64,000 nt of DNA from Modicisalibacter sp049808615 (lineage in GTDB: Bacteria; Pseudomonadota; Gammaproteobacteria; Pseudomonadales; Halomonadaceae): NCBI RefSeq assembly GCF_049808615.1, contig NZ_JBNCAN010000014.1, forward strand, positions 44,798 to 108,797. Reading direction: 5' to 3'. The position numbers and the translations under genes are program-made. Below the pieces are notes generated by a model. That model did no database searches. It had not been told where the DNA came from and saw only the letters and a program-made list of their open reading frames with translations. Shown piece after piece: positions 42,304 to 51,523 of the stretch (position 1 is its first letter; each line of letters opens with the position of its first letter).

Positions 42304-43467
42304 ATGTCCTTTGAGGTACATGCCATTGCCTCCATCGAGGCCGTACCCGCCATCCTGTGGAATAGCTTGATCGATGCCGATCAGCCTTTTATGCGCCACG
42401 AGTTTCTGCATGCACTGGAAGCCTCCGGGGCGGTGACATCCGCCACCGGATGGACACCAGCGCATTTGACGGTGTGGCAAGGAGAGGCCCTGGTCGCGGT
42501 GATGCCGCGCTATTACAAGACGCATTCCCGCGGTGAGTACGTATTCGATTGGGCCTGGGCCGACGCCTGGGAACGCGCCGGTGGCGACTACTACCCCAAG
42601 GCGCTGACGGCGATTCCTTATACCCCGGCGCCTGGGACCCGAATTGCTATCAATCGGGATAGTGCGGAGCCGGCTACCATATTCGCCGCATTGGCCGACC
42701 ATTGCTGCAATGGCGATCTTTCGAGCTGGCATCTGCTGTTTGCCGAGGATGCGGAGGTCGATGCCTGGAAAGATGCCATGCCTGAGCTGCTCGAGCGACA
42801 TGCCATTCAGTTTCAATGGCGCGATCAGGAGTTCGGTGACTTCGACGGCTTTCTTGCGTCCATGAGCTCGAAGCGGCGCAAGGAAATTCGCCGCGAGCGC
42901 CGTCGTGTGGCGGAGCAGGGGATCACGCTTTCGCGCTTGACGGGGGAGGCGATCGACCCAGCGGCACTGGCGCATTTCTATCGTTGCTATCAGATGACGT
43001 ATCTGGAGCGCGGACAGCGCCCCTATCTGCCCTTCGATTTCTTCCAGCGTCTGCGGCGTACACTGCCCGAGGCCTTGGTGCTGATCCAGGCGCGGGTAGA
43101 AGGCCAGGCGATCGCCGCGGCTCTTTGCCTACAGGGCGACAAGACCCTGTATGGCCGCTATTGGGGGAGTGAAGTGGAAGCGGACTGTCTGCACTTTGAA
43201 ACCTGTTATTACCAGGGTATCGAGCACTGCCTGGTGAACGGCATGATGCTGTTCGATCCCGGCACTCAAGGCGAGCACAAGTTGAGCCGGGGATTTGCCC
43301 CGCGGCGCTTGCGTTCTCTGCATTACATTGCCGATCTCGATTTTCGACGTGCCGTATCGCGCTTTTGCGAGCAGGAGCGAGTGCACATCGACGCCTATGA
43401 GCGCCAGGCGTTGACACGCTTGCCTTTTCGCCATGAGGTCGGTGCCTCCTGGCGAGGAGCATCATGA
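42304..43467 (+). CDS. GNAT/FemAB-like protein, COG3146 type
   Basis: A 387-residue protein related to the conserved family formerly called DUF482, which has an N-acyltransferase fold related to FemAB peptidoglycan-linking enzymes. The family signatures FMRHEFLHALEASGAV, YVFDWAWADAWERAGGDYYP and LMSSKRRKEIRRERR-like RRKEIRRERRRV, followed by YFLGG-like FDPGTQGEHKLSRGF, are visible. It may transfer an acyl group or amino acid; the substrate is unknown. It overlaps the following Kef-type gene by 4 bases (ATGA), so the two are coupled. Confidence 0.85.
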   Translation: MSFEVHAIASIEAVPAILWNSLIDADQPFMRHEFLHALEASGAVTSATGWTPAHLTVWQGEALVAVMPRYYKTHSRGEYVFDWAWADAWERAGGDYYPKALTAIPYTPAPGTRIAINRDSAEPATIFAALADHCCNGDLSSWHLLFAEDAEVDAWKDAMPELLERHAIQFQWRDQEFGDFDGFLASMSSKRRKEIRRERRRVAEQGITLSRLTGEAIDPAALAHFYRCYQMTYLERGQRPYLPFDFFQRLRRTLPEALVLIQARVEGQAIAAALCLQGDKTLYGRYWGSEVEADCLHFETCYYQGIEHCLVNGMMLFDPGTQGEHKLSRGFAPRRLRSLHYIADLDFRRAVSRFCEQERVHIDAYERQALTRLPFRHEVGASWRGAS

Positions 43468-45278
43468 ACTTCCTGTTCGAGGCGGCGGTACTGCTCGGAG
43501 TCGCGATCATTGCCGTTCCTTTGTCTCAGCGCCTGGGGCTCGGTTCGATCCTCGGCTACCTGAGCGCGGGGCTATTGCTTGGTCCTTCAATCACCGGTTT
43601 TATCGCTGATCCCGAGTCGGTGTTGCATTTTGCTGAATTCGGCGTGGTGATGTTGTTGTTCATCATCGGTCTCGAACTCGAGCCCTCCCGGCTTTGGACC
43701 ATGCGCAAGCGACTTTTTGGGCTAGGTAGTTTGCAAATGCTGGCCTCGGGGGCATTGCTGACTCCGGTCGGCTTGATGCTGGGGCTGAGCCTCGACGTGT
43801 CCATCCTGCTGGGCTTGATCCTGGCTCTATCCTCAACCGCGTTTGCCTTGCAGGTGCTCAACGAACGCCAGCAACTGACCACGCCTCACGGTCAGGCGGC
43901 CTTTTCGATCCTGCTGTTTCAGGATCTGGCGGTGATCCCGCTATTGGCATCGCTGCCGTTTTTTGCCGGGGTCTCGGAGCTTGCCATGGGAGAATCCTGG
44001 CTGCTGGTGCTGCGTGCCGTGGGCACTGTCATGGCGGCCATCGTTTTCGGCAGACTGGTCTTTCCCCGGGTGCTCGCGCTGGTCGCACGCAGCGAAGTAC
44101 ATGAGCTTTTCACCGCGGCGGCACTGTTCATGGTGCTGGGAATGGCGCTGGTCATGGAATGGGCGGGGCTTTCCATGGCCTTGGGGGCCTTTCTGGGCGG
44201 GGTGTTGCTCGCCGATACCGTTTATCGCCATGAGCTTGAAGCCAATATCGAACCCTTCAAGGGCTTGCTGCTGGGCTTGTTCTTCATCGCCGTGGGCATG
44301 TCGGTGAATCTGGCGCTGGTCTTCGACAATCTTTGGTGGGTGCTGGGCATCACGCTACTGACGCTGGTAGGCAAGCTCGTCGTCATCGCTCTCATTGGTT
44401 TGATCGCGCGGCTACCGTATCCGGAAATTCCTCGTCTGGCGACGGTTATCTCCCAAGGCGGTGAATTCGACTTCGTGCTACTGACCGCCGCGGTGAGTGC
44501 CGGCGTATTCGATCAGCGCATTGCGAGTCTCTGTATTGCCGCGGTCACCCTGTCGATGGCGCTCACGCCGTTTCTCTATCAAGCCGGGGAGCGTTTGGGT
44601 GACCGCTTCAAGCAAAAGAAGCCCTACGATGGCGATTTCGGGGAGGATACACCGCCGGTATTGATTGCTGGACTGGGGCGCTTCGGCCAGATGGTAGCCC
44701 GGGTGCTCAAGTCCCAGAACATCAACTTCACGGCGCTGGACCCCAATATCACTCAGGTGGAATTCATTCGTCGCTTCGGTTCACGAATTTACTATGCGGA
44801 TGCCTCGCGCCTGGATCTCTTGCGTTCGGCGGGGGCGGAACAGGCCGCGATCCTGGTCATCGCCGTGGATGATGCGGATACTGCAACACTCATCGCTCGT
44901 CAGGCGCGGGATCATTTTCCTCATCTCAAGGTGTTTGCTCGTGCACGTAATCGCCATCATGCCTGGCAATTGATGGAGCTGGGGGTCCAGGCGGTGGTGC
45001 GCGAAACCTTTGCCGCCAGCATGGAAATGAGTAATGAAGTCCTCAAGGGGATGGGCTACCCGAGTTCCAACGCCCTGGACGCGGTACGAACCTTTCGCGA
45101 ATTCGATAATCAGTTGTTCAAGGATGCCTACAAGGATCGTCACGACGAAACGGCAATGGCGGCTAACGACAGGGCCGCCATGGCGGAATTGCAGTCGCTG
45201 TTTCAGAAGGAATTCGATAAGCGTTCCAAGCGTCAAAAGCGCTCCGAAACGACCCAAACCGAGCCGGAATCCCCTTGA
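43464..45278 (+). CDS. CPA2-family monovalent cation:proton antiporter, Kef-like
   Basis: A 604-residue protein with a Na/H-exchanger domain of about 12 helices (residues 1-385; NFLFEAAVLLGVAIIAVPLS, LILALSSTAFALQVL, LGAFLGGVLLADTVYRHELE) and a C-terminal RCK/TrkA-N domain with the NAD-type fold PVLIAGLGRFGQMVARVLK (about 405-424). This is the KefB/KefC plan: potassium efflux gated by glutathione adducts and nucleotides. The glutathione-specific ancillary protein KefF/KefG is not adjacent. The C-terminal 40 residues are highly charged. It starts by overlap with the COG3146 gene. Confidence 0.9.
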   Translation: MNFLFEAAVLLGVAIIAVPLSQRLGLGSILGYLSAGLLLGPSITGFIADPESVLHFAEFGVVMLLFIIGLELEPSRLWTMRKRLFGLGSLQMLASGALLTPVGLMLGLSLDVSILLGLILALSSTAFALQVLNERQQLTTPHGQAAFSILLFQDLAVIPLLASLPFFAGVSELAMGESWLLVLRAVGTVMAAIVFGRLVFPRVLALVARSEVHELFTAAALFMVLGMALVMEWAGLSMALGAFLGGVLLADTVYRHELEANIEPFKGLLLGLFFIAVGMSVNLALVFDNLWWVLGITLLTLVGKLVVIALIGLIARLPYPEIPRLATVISQGGEFDFVLLTAAVSAGVFDQRIASLCIAAVTLSMALTPFLYQAGERLGDRFKQKKPYDGDFGEDTPPVLIAGLGRFGQMVARVLKSQNINFTALDPNITQVEFIRRFGSRIYYADASRLDLLRSAGAEQAAILVIAVDDADTATLIARQARDHFPHLKVFARARNRHHAWQLMELGVQAVVRETFAASMEMSNEVLKGMGYPSSNALDAVRTFREFDNQLFKDAYKDRHDETAMAANDRAAMAELQSLFQKEFDKRSKRQKRSETTQTEPESP

Positions 45279-45303
45279 TGGAGAAGCTATTAAGGAGTGC
45301 ATC

Positions 45304-46140
45304 ATGGCACCCAGCAATTGGCGCAGACGTCTTCAGGCGCTGGATATCACGTCTCGCGGCGACCTGACACCTCTTTCCGGTGGTGACAGCGCTGCACTCT
45401 GGCAGCTGGATAGCGATCAGGGACGGGTGGTCGTCAAGCAAGACGATCCGGCCCGTCTGGCCGGAGAGGTCGATGGTCTGCGGGCACTGCATGCCGCCAA
45501 GACATCTCTGATCGTTCCCGAGGTGCTGGGGTTCGACGATGACATGCTCGTCATGCAGGCATTGGACAGGATCTCGGGTGGGCGCCAGGGCGACCAAAAG
45601 CTGGGCGAGGGGCTGCGTGAGCTTCACGCGGTGACCGATGCGACCCACGGCTGGAAAGCCGACAACGCTTGTGGACCGACTCCTCAGGACAATACGCCCT
45701 GCGCCGATGGTCGAGTCTTTCAGCGCGAACGACGTCTGTTGCCGCTAGGGCGCGCCTGTGCGGAAAAGGGATTGTTGAGGGCGGCGACCCTCGCGAAGCT
45801 GATCCGGATCGCTGAGGATCTCGAGACCTGGCTGTCGGACGCCCGACCGAGCCTGGTTCATGGCGATCTATGGTCCGGGAACGTGGTATACACCCGCGAA
45901 GGCCCGGCGATCATCGATCCGGCGGTCTATCGTCATTATCCGGAGGTGGATCTGGCCATGCTGACGCTTTTCGGTTCGCCTTCCGCTGCGTTCTTCGAGG
46001 CTTACTGGGATGGCAACCGCCCGGATGACTGGCCGCGGCGCCGGACGTTGTTCCAACTCTATCCGCTGCTCAATCATCTATTGTTATTCGGTACCGGCTA
46101 TCGTGGCGCCGTGGAGCGTGCGGTCGATGAGTTGGAGTGA
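45304..46140 (+). CDS. Fructosamine kinase family protein
   Basis: A 278-residue protein-kinase-like small-molecule kinase with HGDLWSGNVV (catalytic loop) and AIIDPAVYRHYPEVDLAM (DxD-type, metal-binding), as in the YniA/FN3K family that phosphorylates ketoamine groups on glycated proteins, leading to deglycation. The start MAPSNWRRRL at 45304 follows AAGGAG. It lies 25 bases after the Kef-like antiporter, and both link to carbonyl-stress protection. Confidence 0.93.
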   Translation: MAPSNWRRRLQALDITSRGDLTPLSGGDSAALWQLDSDQGRVVVKQDDPARLAGEVDGLRALHAAKTSLIVPEVLGFDDDMLVMQALDRISGGRQGDQKLGEGLRELHAVTDATHGWKADNACGPTPQDNTPCADGRVFQRERRLLPLGRACAEKGLLRAATLAKLIRIAEDLETWLSDARPSLVHGDLWSGNVVYTREGPAIIDPAVYRHYPEVDLAMLTLFGSPSAAFFEAYWDGNRPDDWPRRRTLFQLYPLLNHLLLFGTGYRGAVERAVDELE

Positions 46141-46149
46141 GAGTTCCGT

Positions 46150-46773
46150 TTACCCATGAGAAGGCGTGCACATAAGCTCAAAGAGGGTATCGATCAGAGC
46201 GCCCCCTTCGCGGCTCAACGAAAATCGCTCGGGTTCGCGCAACCAATCGTGAAAAAGACCGCCCAGGGTCGATTGCAGTAAACGCGTCGCCGTTTCCGGG
46301 GTCAAAGAGGGGGCCAGCAGGTGCTGCTCACAGGCCTTGTGAAACTGTATGTACATCTCGTCATGGCACTCCTGAGCCAGGCGATTCTGCATCTCCAAAG
46401 GATTGATATCGCTGAAGAACTCGCAGCGATGCAACAGAATCGAATGCACCCGACGAATGTGCGGTTGCTCGAGGCGTGCCAAGCCGCGATGACACGCCAG
46501 GCGCAAGGCTTCCAGGGGTGAGTCGAGTAGGGCGGGTTCATTGACCTCGTCGATCAGCTCCTCGAAAGGCATGCGCACTCGCTCTAGCAAGGCATGGAAA
46601 AGATCGGCCTTGTTCTTGAAATGCCAATAGACGGCACCACGCGTCATCCCGGCATGGCGCGCAATCTGATCCAGCGAGGTGCGTGCCACGCCATGGTCAA
46701 AAAAGACGTCTTCGGCGGCATCAAGCAGGGCTTCTCGGGTGGCGTAGGCTTCGGCTTTGGTACGTCTGGCCAT
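46150..46773 (-). CDS. TetR-family repressor of the divergent RND efflux genes (AcrR/TtgR type)
   Basis: A 207-residue regulator. The N-terminal HTH (RTSLDQIARHAGMTRGAVYW, HFKNKADLF) and the C-terminal ligand domain with the TTGCGGATRL-like leg are typical of AcrR, TtgR and NalC-type repressors of RND efflux systems. The gene is divergent from the efflux operon with the operator at 46834-46857 in the shared region, so it most likely represses the operon and itself until a drug or fatty acid binds. Confidence 0.9.
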   Translation of the reverse strand: MARRTKAEAYATREALLDAAEDVFFDHGVARTSLDQIARHAGMTRGAVYWHFKNKADLFHALLERVRMPFEELIDEVNEPALLDSPLEALRLACHRGLARLEQPHIRRVHSILLHRCEFFSDINPLEMQNRLAQECHDEMYIQFHKACEQHLLAPSLTPETATRLLQSTLGGLFHDWLREPERFSLSREGGALIDTLFELMCTPSHG

Positions 46774-46833
46774 AAATTACATCGACTCACTGAATAGCAC
46801 GTAAAGCCATCATAACGCCGATGAGACAATATT

Positions 46834-46857
46834 TACATACATAGGTGTATGGTTGTA
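46834..46857. promoter_or_regulatory. AcrR-type operator in the divergent efflux promoter region
   Basis: TACATACATAGG followed by TGTATGGTTGTA forms an imperfect dyad of 24 bases that matches the spacing and half-sites of the known E. coli AcrR operator (TACATACAT...TGTATGTA). It lies between the TetR gene start (46773) and the acrA-like start (46921), overlapping the likely promoter. Confidence 0.7.
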
Positions 46858-46920
46858 TCCTGAGCGGCTATCGGCCGACTCTGAGGCCACTGAACTCAAG
46901 TGAAGGACTAAGGAGCGCCG

Positions 46921-48231
46921 ATGCGCATATCGACCGCAAGATACGGGTGTTTCGTTGGGCTGCTGATGACATCGCTGTTGGCGGGTTGCGGCTCTGGTGA
47001 TGAGAGCCAAGGCGGTGGCCAACAGCAGGGTCAGCAATCGGCACCCAGGGACGCCCAGGTCATGACAATGGAGCGGCGCACCATCGGCTATGACCGTACC
47101 TATTCCGCCAAACTGCGTAGCGAGCAGGAAGTAGAAATCATCGCCCGGGTCCGCGGTCAACTCGAGGAACGGCTTTTCGATCCCGGAGAGATGGTCGAGA
47201 AAAGCCAAAGCCTCTACACCATCGAACCCGATGTCTATCAGGCCACGGTCAACCAGCGCAAAGCGGACTTGCAAAGCGCCCGGGCCAAGGCCAACCGTGC
47301 AGAGCGCGACGCGGAACGCTTCAAGCGGTTGTTTCGTCAGAACTCGGTCAGCGAACAGGATCGCGATCAGGCGGTAGCGGAGCTGCAGGTGGCGCAGGCC
47401 AGCGTTGCTCAGGCCGAGGCGGCCTTGGAAAGCGCCCGGGTCGATCTGAACTACACCAATGTAGAAGCGCCGGTGTCCGGCATGATCAGTCTTAGCGACG
47501 TCAATGTCGGCAACGTGGTCGATGTCGGAACGGAGCTGGCTATAATTACACCGTTGGATCCTATCGAAGTTCGTTTCAGCCTGCCTCAGAGAGAGGCTTT
47601 CGATCTGCGCCGACAGCGCCAGCAAGGTCAAGACATCACCGCGACCCTGAAGCTTCCGGGTATTGAAAACGCAGACCTGGCGAAACTGAAGGGCGAACTC
47701 GATTTTTTGGGTACCCGGGTCGACTCAGGCACCAGCACGGTGCAGGCGCGGGCCATGTTCGACAATCCCGATGGGTTGTTGATGCCGGGGCAGTTCGTGC
47801 GCGTGGTCCTCGAGAACATGAAGCGCTATGACGTCATGGCAGTACCGGAGATCGCCGTGACCCAAGGCTTGATGGGCCCCCAAGTGTACGCGCTCAATGA
47901 CGAGAACAAGATAACTGCTCGCAACGTGACCCTCGGCGAAATGGCCGGCGCCCTGCAGATCATCAGCGATGGCCTGGAGCCAGGTGATCGAGTCATCGTC
48001 AGCGATCCGGGTGGTCTCAAGGCCGGTGCCAAGATCAATGCGCAACCTTACTCCGGTAACCCCAAAGAACTCTCCGCTCAAGAGAGCGATGAGTCCAGGT
48101 CTTCAGCGAAAGATTCTGCCAAAAAGGGCGGCGGCCAGGGCTCTTCCGGTGCCGCTGATAATGACGCTGAACGATCGTCTTCAAAGCAGTCATCTGCGGA
48201 TGATGCCAAGGAACAAGGCGGCGACGCATGA
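46921..48231 (+). CDS. RND efflux periplasmic adaptor (AcrA/MexA type)
   Basis: A 436-residue lipoprotein (lipobox LLAGC at about residue 23) that connects an inner-membrane RND pump to an outer-membrane channel. It has the biotinyl-lipoyl domain (RVRGQLEERLFDPGEMVEKS), a long coiled coil (ARAKANRAERDAERFKRLFR), and beta-barrel and membrane-proximal domains (residues 200-370). The last 55 or so residues are an unusual low-complexity Ser/Asp/Gly/Lys tail (ESRSSAKDSAKKGGG) not present in typical AcrA. AAGGAGCG precedes the ATG and the end overlaps the pump gene by 4 bases. Confidence 0.94.
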   Translation: MRISTARYGCFVGLLMTSLLAGCGSGDESQGGGQQQGQQSAPRDAQVMTMERRTIGYDRTYSAKLRSEQEVEIIARVRGQLEERLFDPGEMVEKSQSLYTIEPDVYQATVNQRKADLQSARAKANRAERDAERFKRLFRQNSVSEQDRDQAVAELQVAQASVAQAEAALESARVDLNYTNVEAPVSGMISLSDVNVGNVVDVGTELAIITPLDPIEVRFSLPQREAFDLRRQRQQGQDITATLKLPGIENADLAKLKGELDFLGTRVDSGTSTVQARAMFDNPDGLLMPGQFVRVVLENMKRYDVMAVPEIAVTQGLMGPQVYALNDENKITARNVTLGEMAGALQIISDGLEPGDRVIVSDPGGLKAGAKINAQPYSGNPKELSAQESDESRSSAKDSAKKGGGQGSSGAADNDAERSSSKQSSADDAKEQGGDA

Positions 48232-51200
48232 ATTTCTCCGATTTTTTCATCAAGCGTCCGATCTTTGCCACGGTTCTCTCGATCATCATCGTGGTGATCG
48301 GGGCGCTGGCGATGCGTGCCTTGCCGATTCAACAGTATCCCAGCGTGGTGCCGCCCACGGTCTCGGTGCAGGCGACATTCCCCGGAGCCAACGCGGACAC
48401 CGTCTCTCAGACCGTAGCGGCCCCCTTGGCCGAGGCGATCAATGGGGTCGAGGACATGCTCTACATGACCTCGACCAGCTCCGACAACGGCATCATGCGC
48501 ATGGATATCGCCTTCGAGATCGGCTCCGATGGCGACATCAATACCATCAATGTCAACAATCGGGTGCAGTCGGCGCTATCTCAGCTACCCGAGGCGGTAC
48601 AGTCCCAGGGCGTCAACGTCGAGTTGAGCTCGAGCAGCATTCTCCTATTGGTTGCCCTGCGCTCACCCGATGGTGAGTACAGCAAGACCTATATGCAGAA
48701 CTATGCGGTGCTCAATATTCTCGACGAGCTGCGCCAAATTCCCGGGGTAGGGAAGGCTGAGGCCTTGGGCGGAAGCCAGTTCGCCATGCGGATCTGGCTT
48801 GATCCGGATAAGCTGGCGCAGTACGACCTGACGCCGGCGGAGGTCGCCAGCGCCATAAGGGCTCAGAATACCGAGGTGCCTGCAGGCAGTCTCGCTGCGG
48901 AACCCCAAGGTGACCCGCGTGCCTATACCTATACCATTTCTGCCGGTGGGCGGCTTTCCAGCGCGGATGAGTTTCGTGATATTTACCTGCGCACCAACCC
49001 GGATGGTTCGTCGCTATACCTGAAGGATGTTGCGCGTGTCGAGCTTGGTGCCTCCTCCTATGCGGTGAATGCCCAGCTCAATGGCGCAACCATGGCGCCG
49101 ATCATCATCAACCAGCAGCCCGAGGCCAACGCCCTGGAGACGGCGGACAAGGTCAGGGACAGCATGGAGCAGCTTGCCGATCGCTTCCCGGCGGGGCTGG
49201 AATACGTGGTGCCCTATGACACCACCCTGTTTATCGATGCTTCGATCACCACTGTCGCTGAAACATTCATCGAAGCCTTTATCATCGTCGCGGTCATCGT
49301 CTTCCTGTTCCTGCAGAACTGGCGTTCGACCATCATCGCCATGACCGTGGTGCCGGTATCGGTATTGGGTGCCTTCGCCGGGCTTTATGCCCTGGGTTTT
49401 TCGATCAACCTGCTGTCGCTGTTCGCGATGATTCTGGCCATCGGCATCGTGGTGGACGATGCCATACTGGTGGTGGAGAACGTCGAGCGCCTGCTCGAGG
49501 ACGACACGGACATGTCGATCGTCAAGGCGGTCAGCGAGGGCATGCGCGAGGTTGGCGGGCCGGTCATCGCCACCGCCTTCATCATGGCCGCGGTATTCGT
49601 GCCGGTAGCGTTTCTGGGGGGGTTCACCGGCCAGATCTATCAGCAGTTCGCGCTCACCATCGCCATTTCCGTGGCCATTTCAGCCGTGGTGGCGCTGACC
49701 TTTACACCAGCGCTGGCCGCACTTTTCCTCAAGCACAAGAAGAGTCACGCGGACGAGTCCAAGCTGATGCGTGCAGTGCACGCGCCGGGACGCTGGTTCA
49801 ACAAGGGCTTCGATTGGATTACCCGCGGCTACATGGCTATCGTGCGTGCTCTGGTCAAACTCTGGGTGCTGGCCCTGGCGCTCACCCTTCTGGTATTGGC
49901 AGGTTCCTTCTGGCTTTATGAAAGTACGCCCTCGAGCCTCGTGCCGGAAGAAGATCAGGGCATTGCCCTGGCCTCGGTCAGCCTGCCGGACGCCGCCTCG
50001 GTAGCGCGCACCACCGACTATGTAGAAGCGGTCAGCGCTCAGATCGAAAAGGTTCCCGGCGTCGATTTCGTCTCGGCGATCGCCGGCTACGATCTGCTCA
50101 CCAGTTCGGTGAATACTGCTCGTGGCACCATGTTCGTGAGTATGGAGCCTTGGGAGAAGCGCGATCTTACTGCCACTGAGATCATAGCTCGTGTCAACAA
50201 GATCGGTGGGCAAACCCAAGGCGGGACGCTGCGTTCCTTCAACTTGCCGCCGATTCCAGGACTATCCACTACCGGCGGCTTCACCGGCTATCTGCAGTCC
50301 TTGGAGGGAGCCAGCCCTAATGAGATGGGCCAGGCAGCCAACAAGATCATGCAGGCAGCCAGCAAGCGCAAGGAACTGGCCCAGGTATTCACCACCTTCA
50401 ATCCGAATGTGCCGTCCTACCGCGCGCAGATCAATCAGCAAAAGGCGCTGAGTTACGGTGTGTCGATTCAGGCGCTCAACACGACCTTGTCGAATACCCT
50501 GGGCAACGGTTTCGTCAACTACTTTTCCTACCAGAATCGCAACTTCCAGGTGTTTCTGCAGAACGAGGACGAGTATCGCCGTTCCAAGGAGGATTTGAGC
50601 AATATCTTCGTGCGCGGCGGCAATGGCGAGCGTATCCCGCTGGCGGAGTTCGTCACTTTGGAACGCATCACTGCGCCGGCGGTCACGACACGTTATAGCG
50701 TGTATTCCGCCGCGCAGTTTCAGGGAGGACCGGCACCGGGCTATAGCTCCGGACAAGCCATCACTGCCATGGAGGAGGTGGTCAGCGAGACCTTGGGAGA
50801 CGACTGGAGCATGGGCTGGACCGGTACCGCTTATCAGGAGATCAATACCGGCAATGCGGCGACCATCGCCATCGCCTTTGGTCTGTTGATGGTGTTCCTG
50901 ATCCTGGCGGCCCAGTACGAGAGCTGGTCGCTGCCGCTGGCGGTACTCACGGCGGTGCCCTTCGCCTTCTTGGGAGCCATCGGTGGGATCGCGCTGCGTG
51001 GGTTGAACGTTGGTGTCTATGTCGAGGTCGGTATGCTGGTGGTGGTTGGCCTGGCGGCCAAGAACGCCATCCTGATCGTCGAATTTGCCGAGTTGCAACG
51101 CAAGGAGCAAGGCATGTCGATTCCCGAGGCGGCCATTCACGCTGCGGAACAGCGCTTCCGGCCCATCGTCATGACGTCCTTGGCGTTCATCTTCGGGACT

Positions 51201-51413
51201 TTGCCATTGGCTCTTGCGTCTGGCGCAAGTAGCGGAAGCAGTCATGAGATCGGTACCACCGTGGCGGTGGGTATGGCCTCTGTGGCGATACTGGCAAGTT
51301 TCTTCGTGCCCTCCTTCTATGCCGTGATCGCCAGGTTCTCCGAGTGGTTGAGTCGTAAGCGTGGCAAGAAGCGTGACAGCAATGAGGACTCGGCAAGAAC
51401 CGCCGAGGCATAA
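48228..51413 (+). CDS. RND efflux pump, AcrB/MexB type
   Basis: A 1061-residue inner-membrane proton/drug antiporter, normal AcrB length. The relay residues are present: VVDDAILVVENVERLL (two Asp in TM4) and GLAAKNAILIVEFAELQ (Lys in TM10). The start MNFSDFFIKRPIFATVLSII is typical. With the adaptor it should form a tripartite pump expelling drugs, detergents or bile-like compounds, but no TolC-type outer-membrane gene is found in the window, so the channel is presumably encoded elsewhere. Confidence 0.95.
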   Translation: MNFSDFFIKRPIFATVLSIIIVVIGALAMRALPIQQYPSVVPPTVSVQATFPGANADTVSQTVAAPLAEAINGVEDMLYMTSTSSDNGIMRMDIAFEIGSDGDINTINVNNRVQSALSQLPEAVQSQGVNVELSSSSILLLVALRSPDGEYSKTYMQNYAVLNILDELRQIPGVGKAEALGGSQFAMRIWLDPDKLAQYDLTPAEVASAIRAQNTEVPAGSLAAEPQGDPRAYTYTISAGGRLSSADEFRDIYLRTNPDGSSLYLKDVARVELGASSYAVNAQLNGATMAPIIINQQPEANALETADKVRDSMEQLADRFPAGLEYVVPYDTTLFIDASITTVAETFIEAFIIVAVIVFLFLQNWRSTIIAMTVVPVSVLGAFAGLYALGFSINLLSLFAMILAIGIVVDDAILVVENVERLLEDDTDMSIVKAVSEGMREVGGPVIATAFIMAAVFVPVAFLGGFTGQIYQQFALTIAISVAISAVVALTFTPALAALFLKHKKSHADESKLMRAVHAPGRWFNKGFDWITRGYMAIVRALVKLWVLALALTLLVLAGSFWLYESTPSSLVPEEDQGIALASVSLPDAASVARTTDYVEAVSAQIEKVPGVDFVSAIAGYDLLTSSVNTARGTMFVSMEPWEKRDLTATEIIARVNKIGGQTQGGTLRSFNLPPIPGLSTTGGFTGYLQSLEGASPNEMGQAANKIMQAASKRKELAQVFTTFNPNVPSYRAQINQQKALSYGVSIQALNTTLSNTLGNGFVNYFSYQNRNFQVFLQNEDEYRRSKEDLSNIFVRGGNGERIPLAEFVTLERITAPAVTTRYSVYSAAQFQGGPAPGYSSGQAITAMEEVVSETLGDDWSMGWTGTAYQEINTGNAATIAIAFGLLMVFLILAAQYESWSLPLAVLTAVPFAFLGAIGGIALRGLNVGVYVEVGMLVVVGLAAKNAILIVEFAELQRKEQGMSIPEAAIHAAEQRFRPIVMTSLAFIFGTLPLALASGASSGSSHEIGTTVAVGMASVAILASFFVPSFYAVIARFSEWLSRKRGKKRDSNEDSARTAEA

Positions 51414-51439
51414 ACGTACTTGCATCACCGGTAGTGTTC

Positions 51440-51505
51440 GAAGCCAAGGCATGCAGTGCCTTGGCTTCATTGTTTCAAACGGGCACTGTGGTCGCTGCCC
51501 TTTTT
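51440..51505 (+). terminator. Tandem terminators after the efflux operon
   Basis: GAAGCCAAGGCA (51440-51451) and TGCCTTGGCTTC (51457-51468) form a perfect 12-bp stem, and a second hairpin GGGCA...TGCCC (51481-51500) is followed by five T. Both lie between the pump stop and the mscS-type start. Confidence 0.85.
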
Positions 51506-51523
51506 ACAAGTTAGGAGATAAGT

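Noticed and set aside
50262..51470. 402-residue minus-strand open frame inside the RND pump gene
   Set aside because: Pure shadow frame of a conserved gene; no ribosome site and no family signature.
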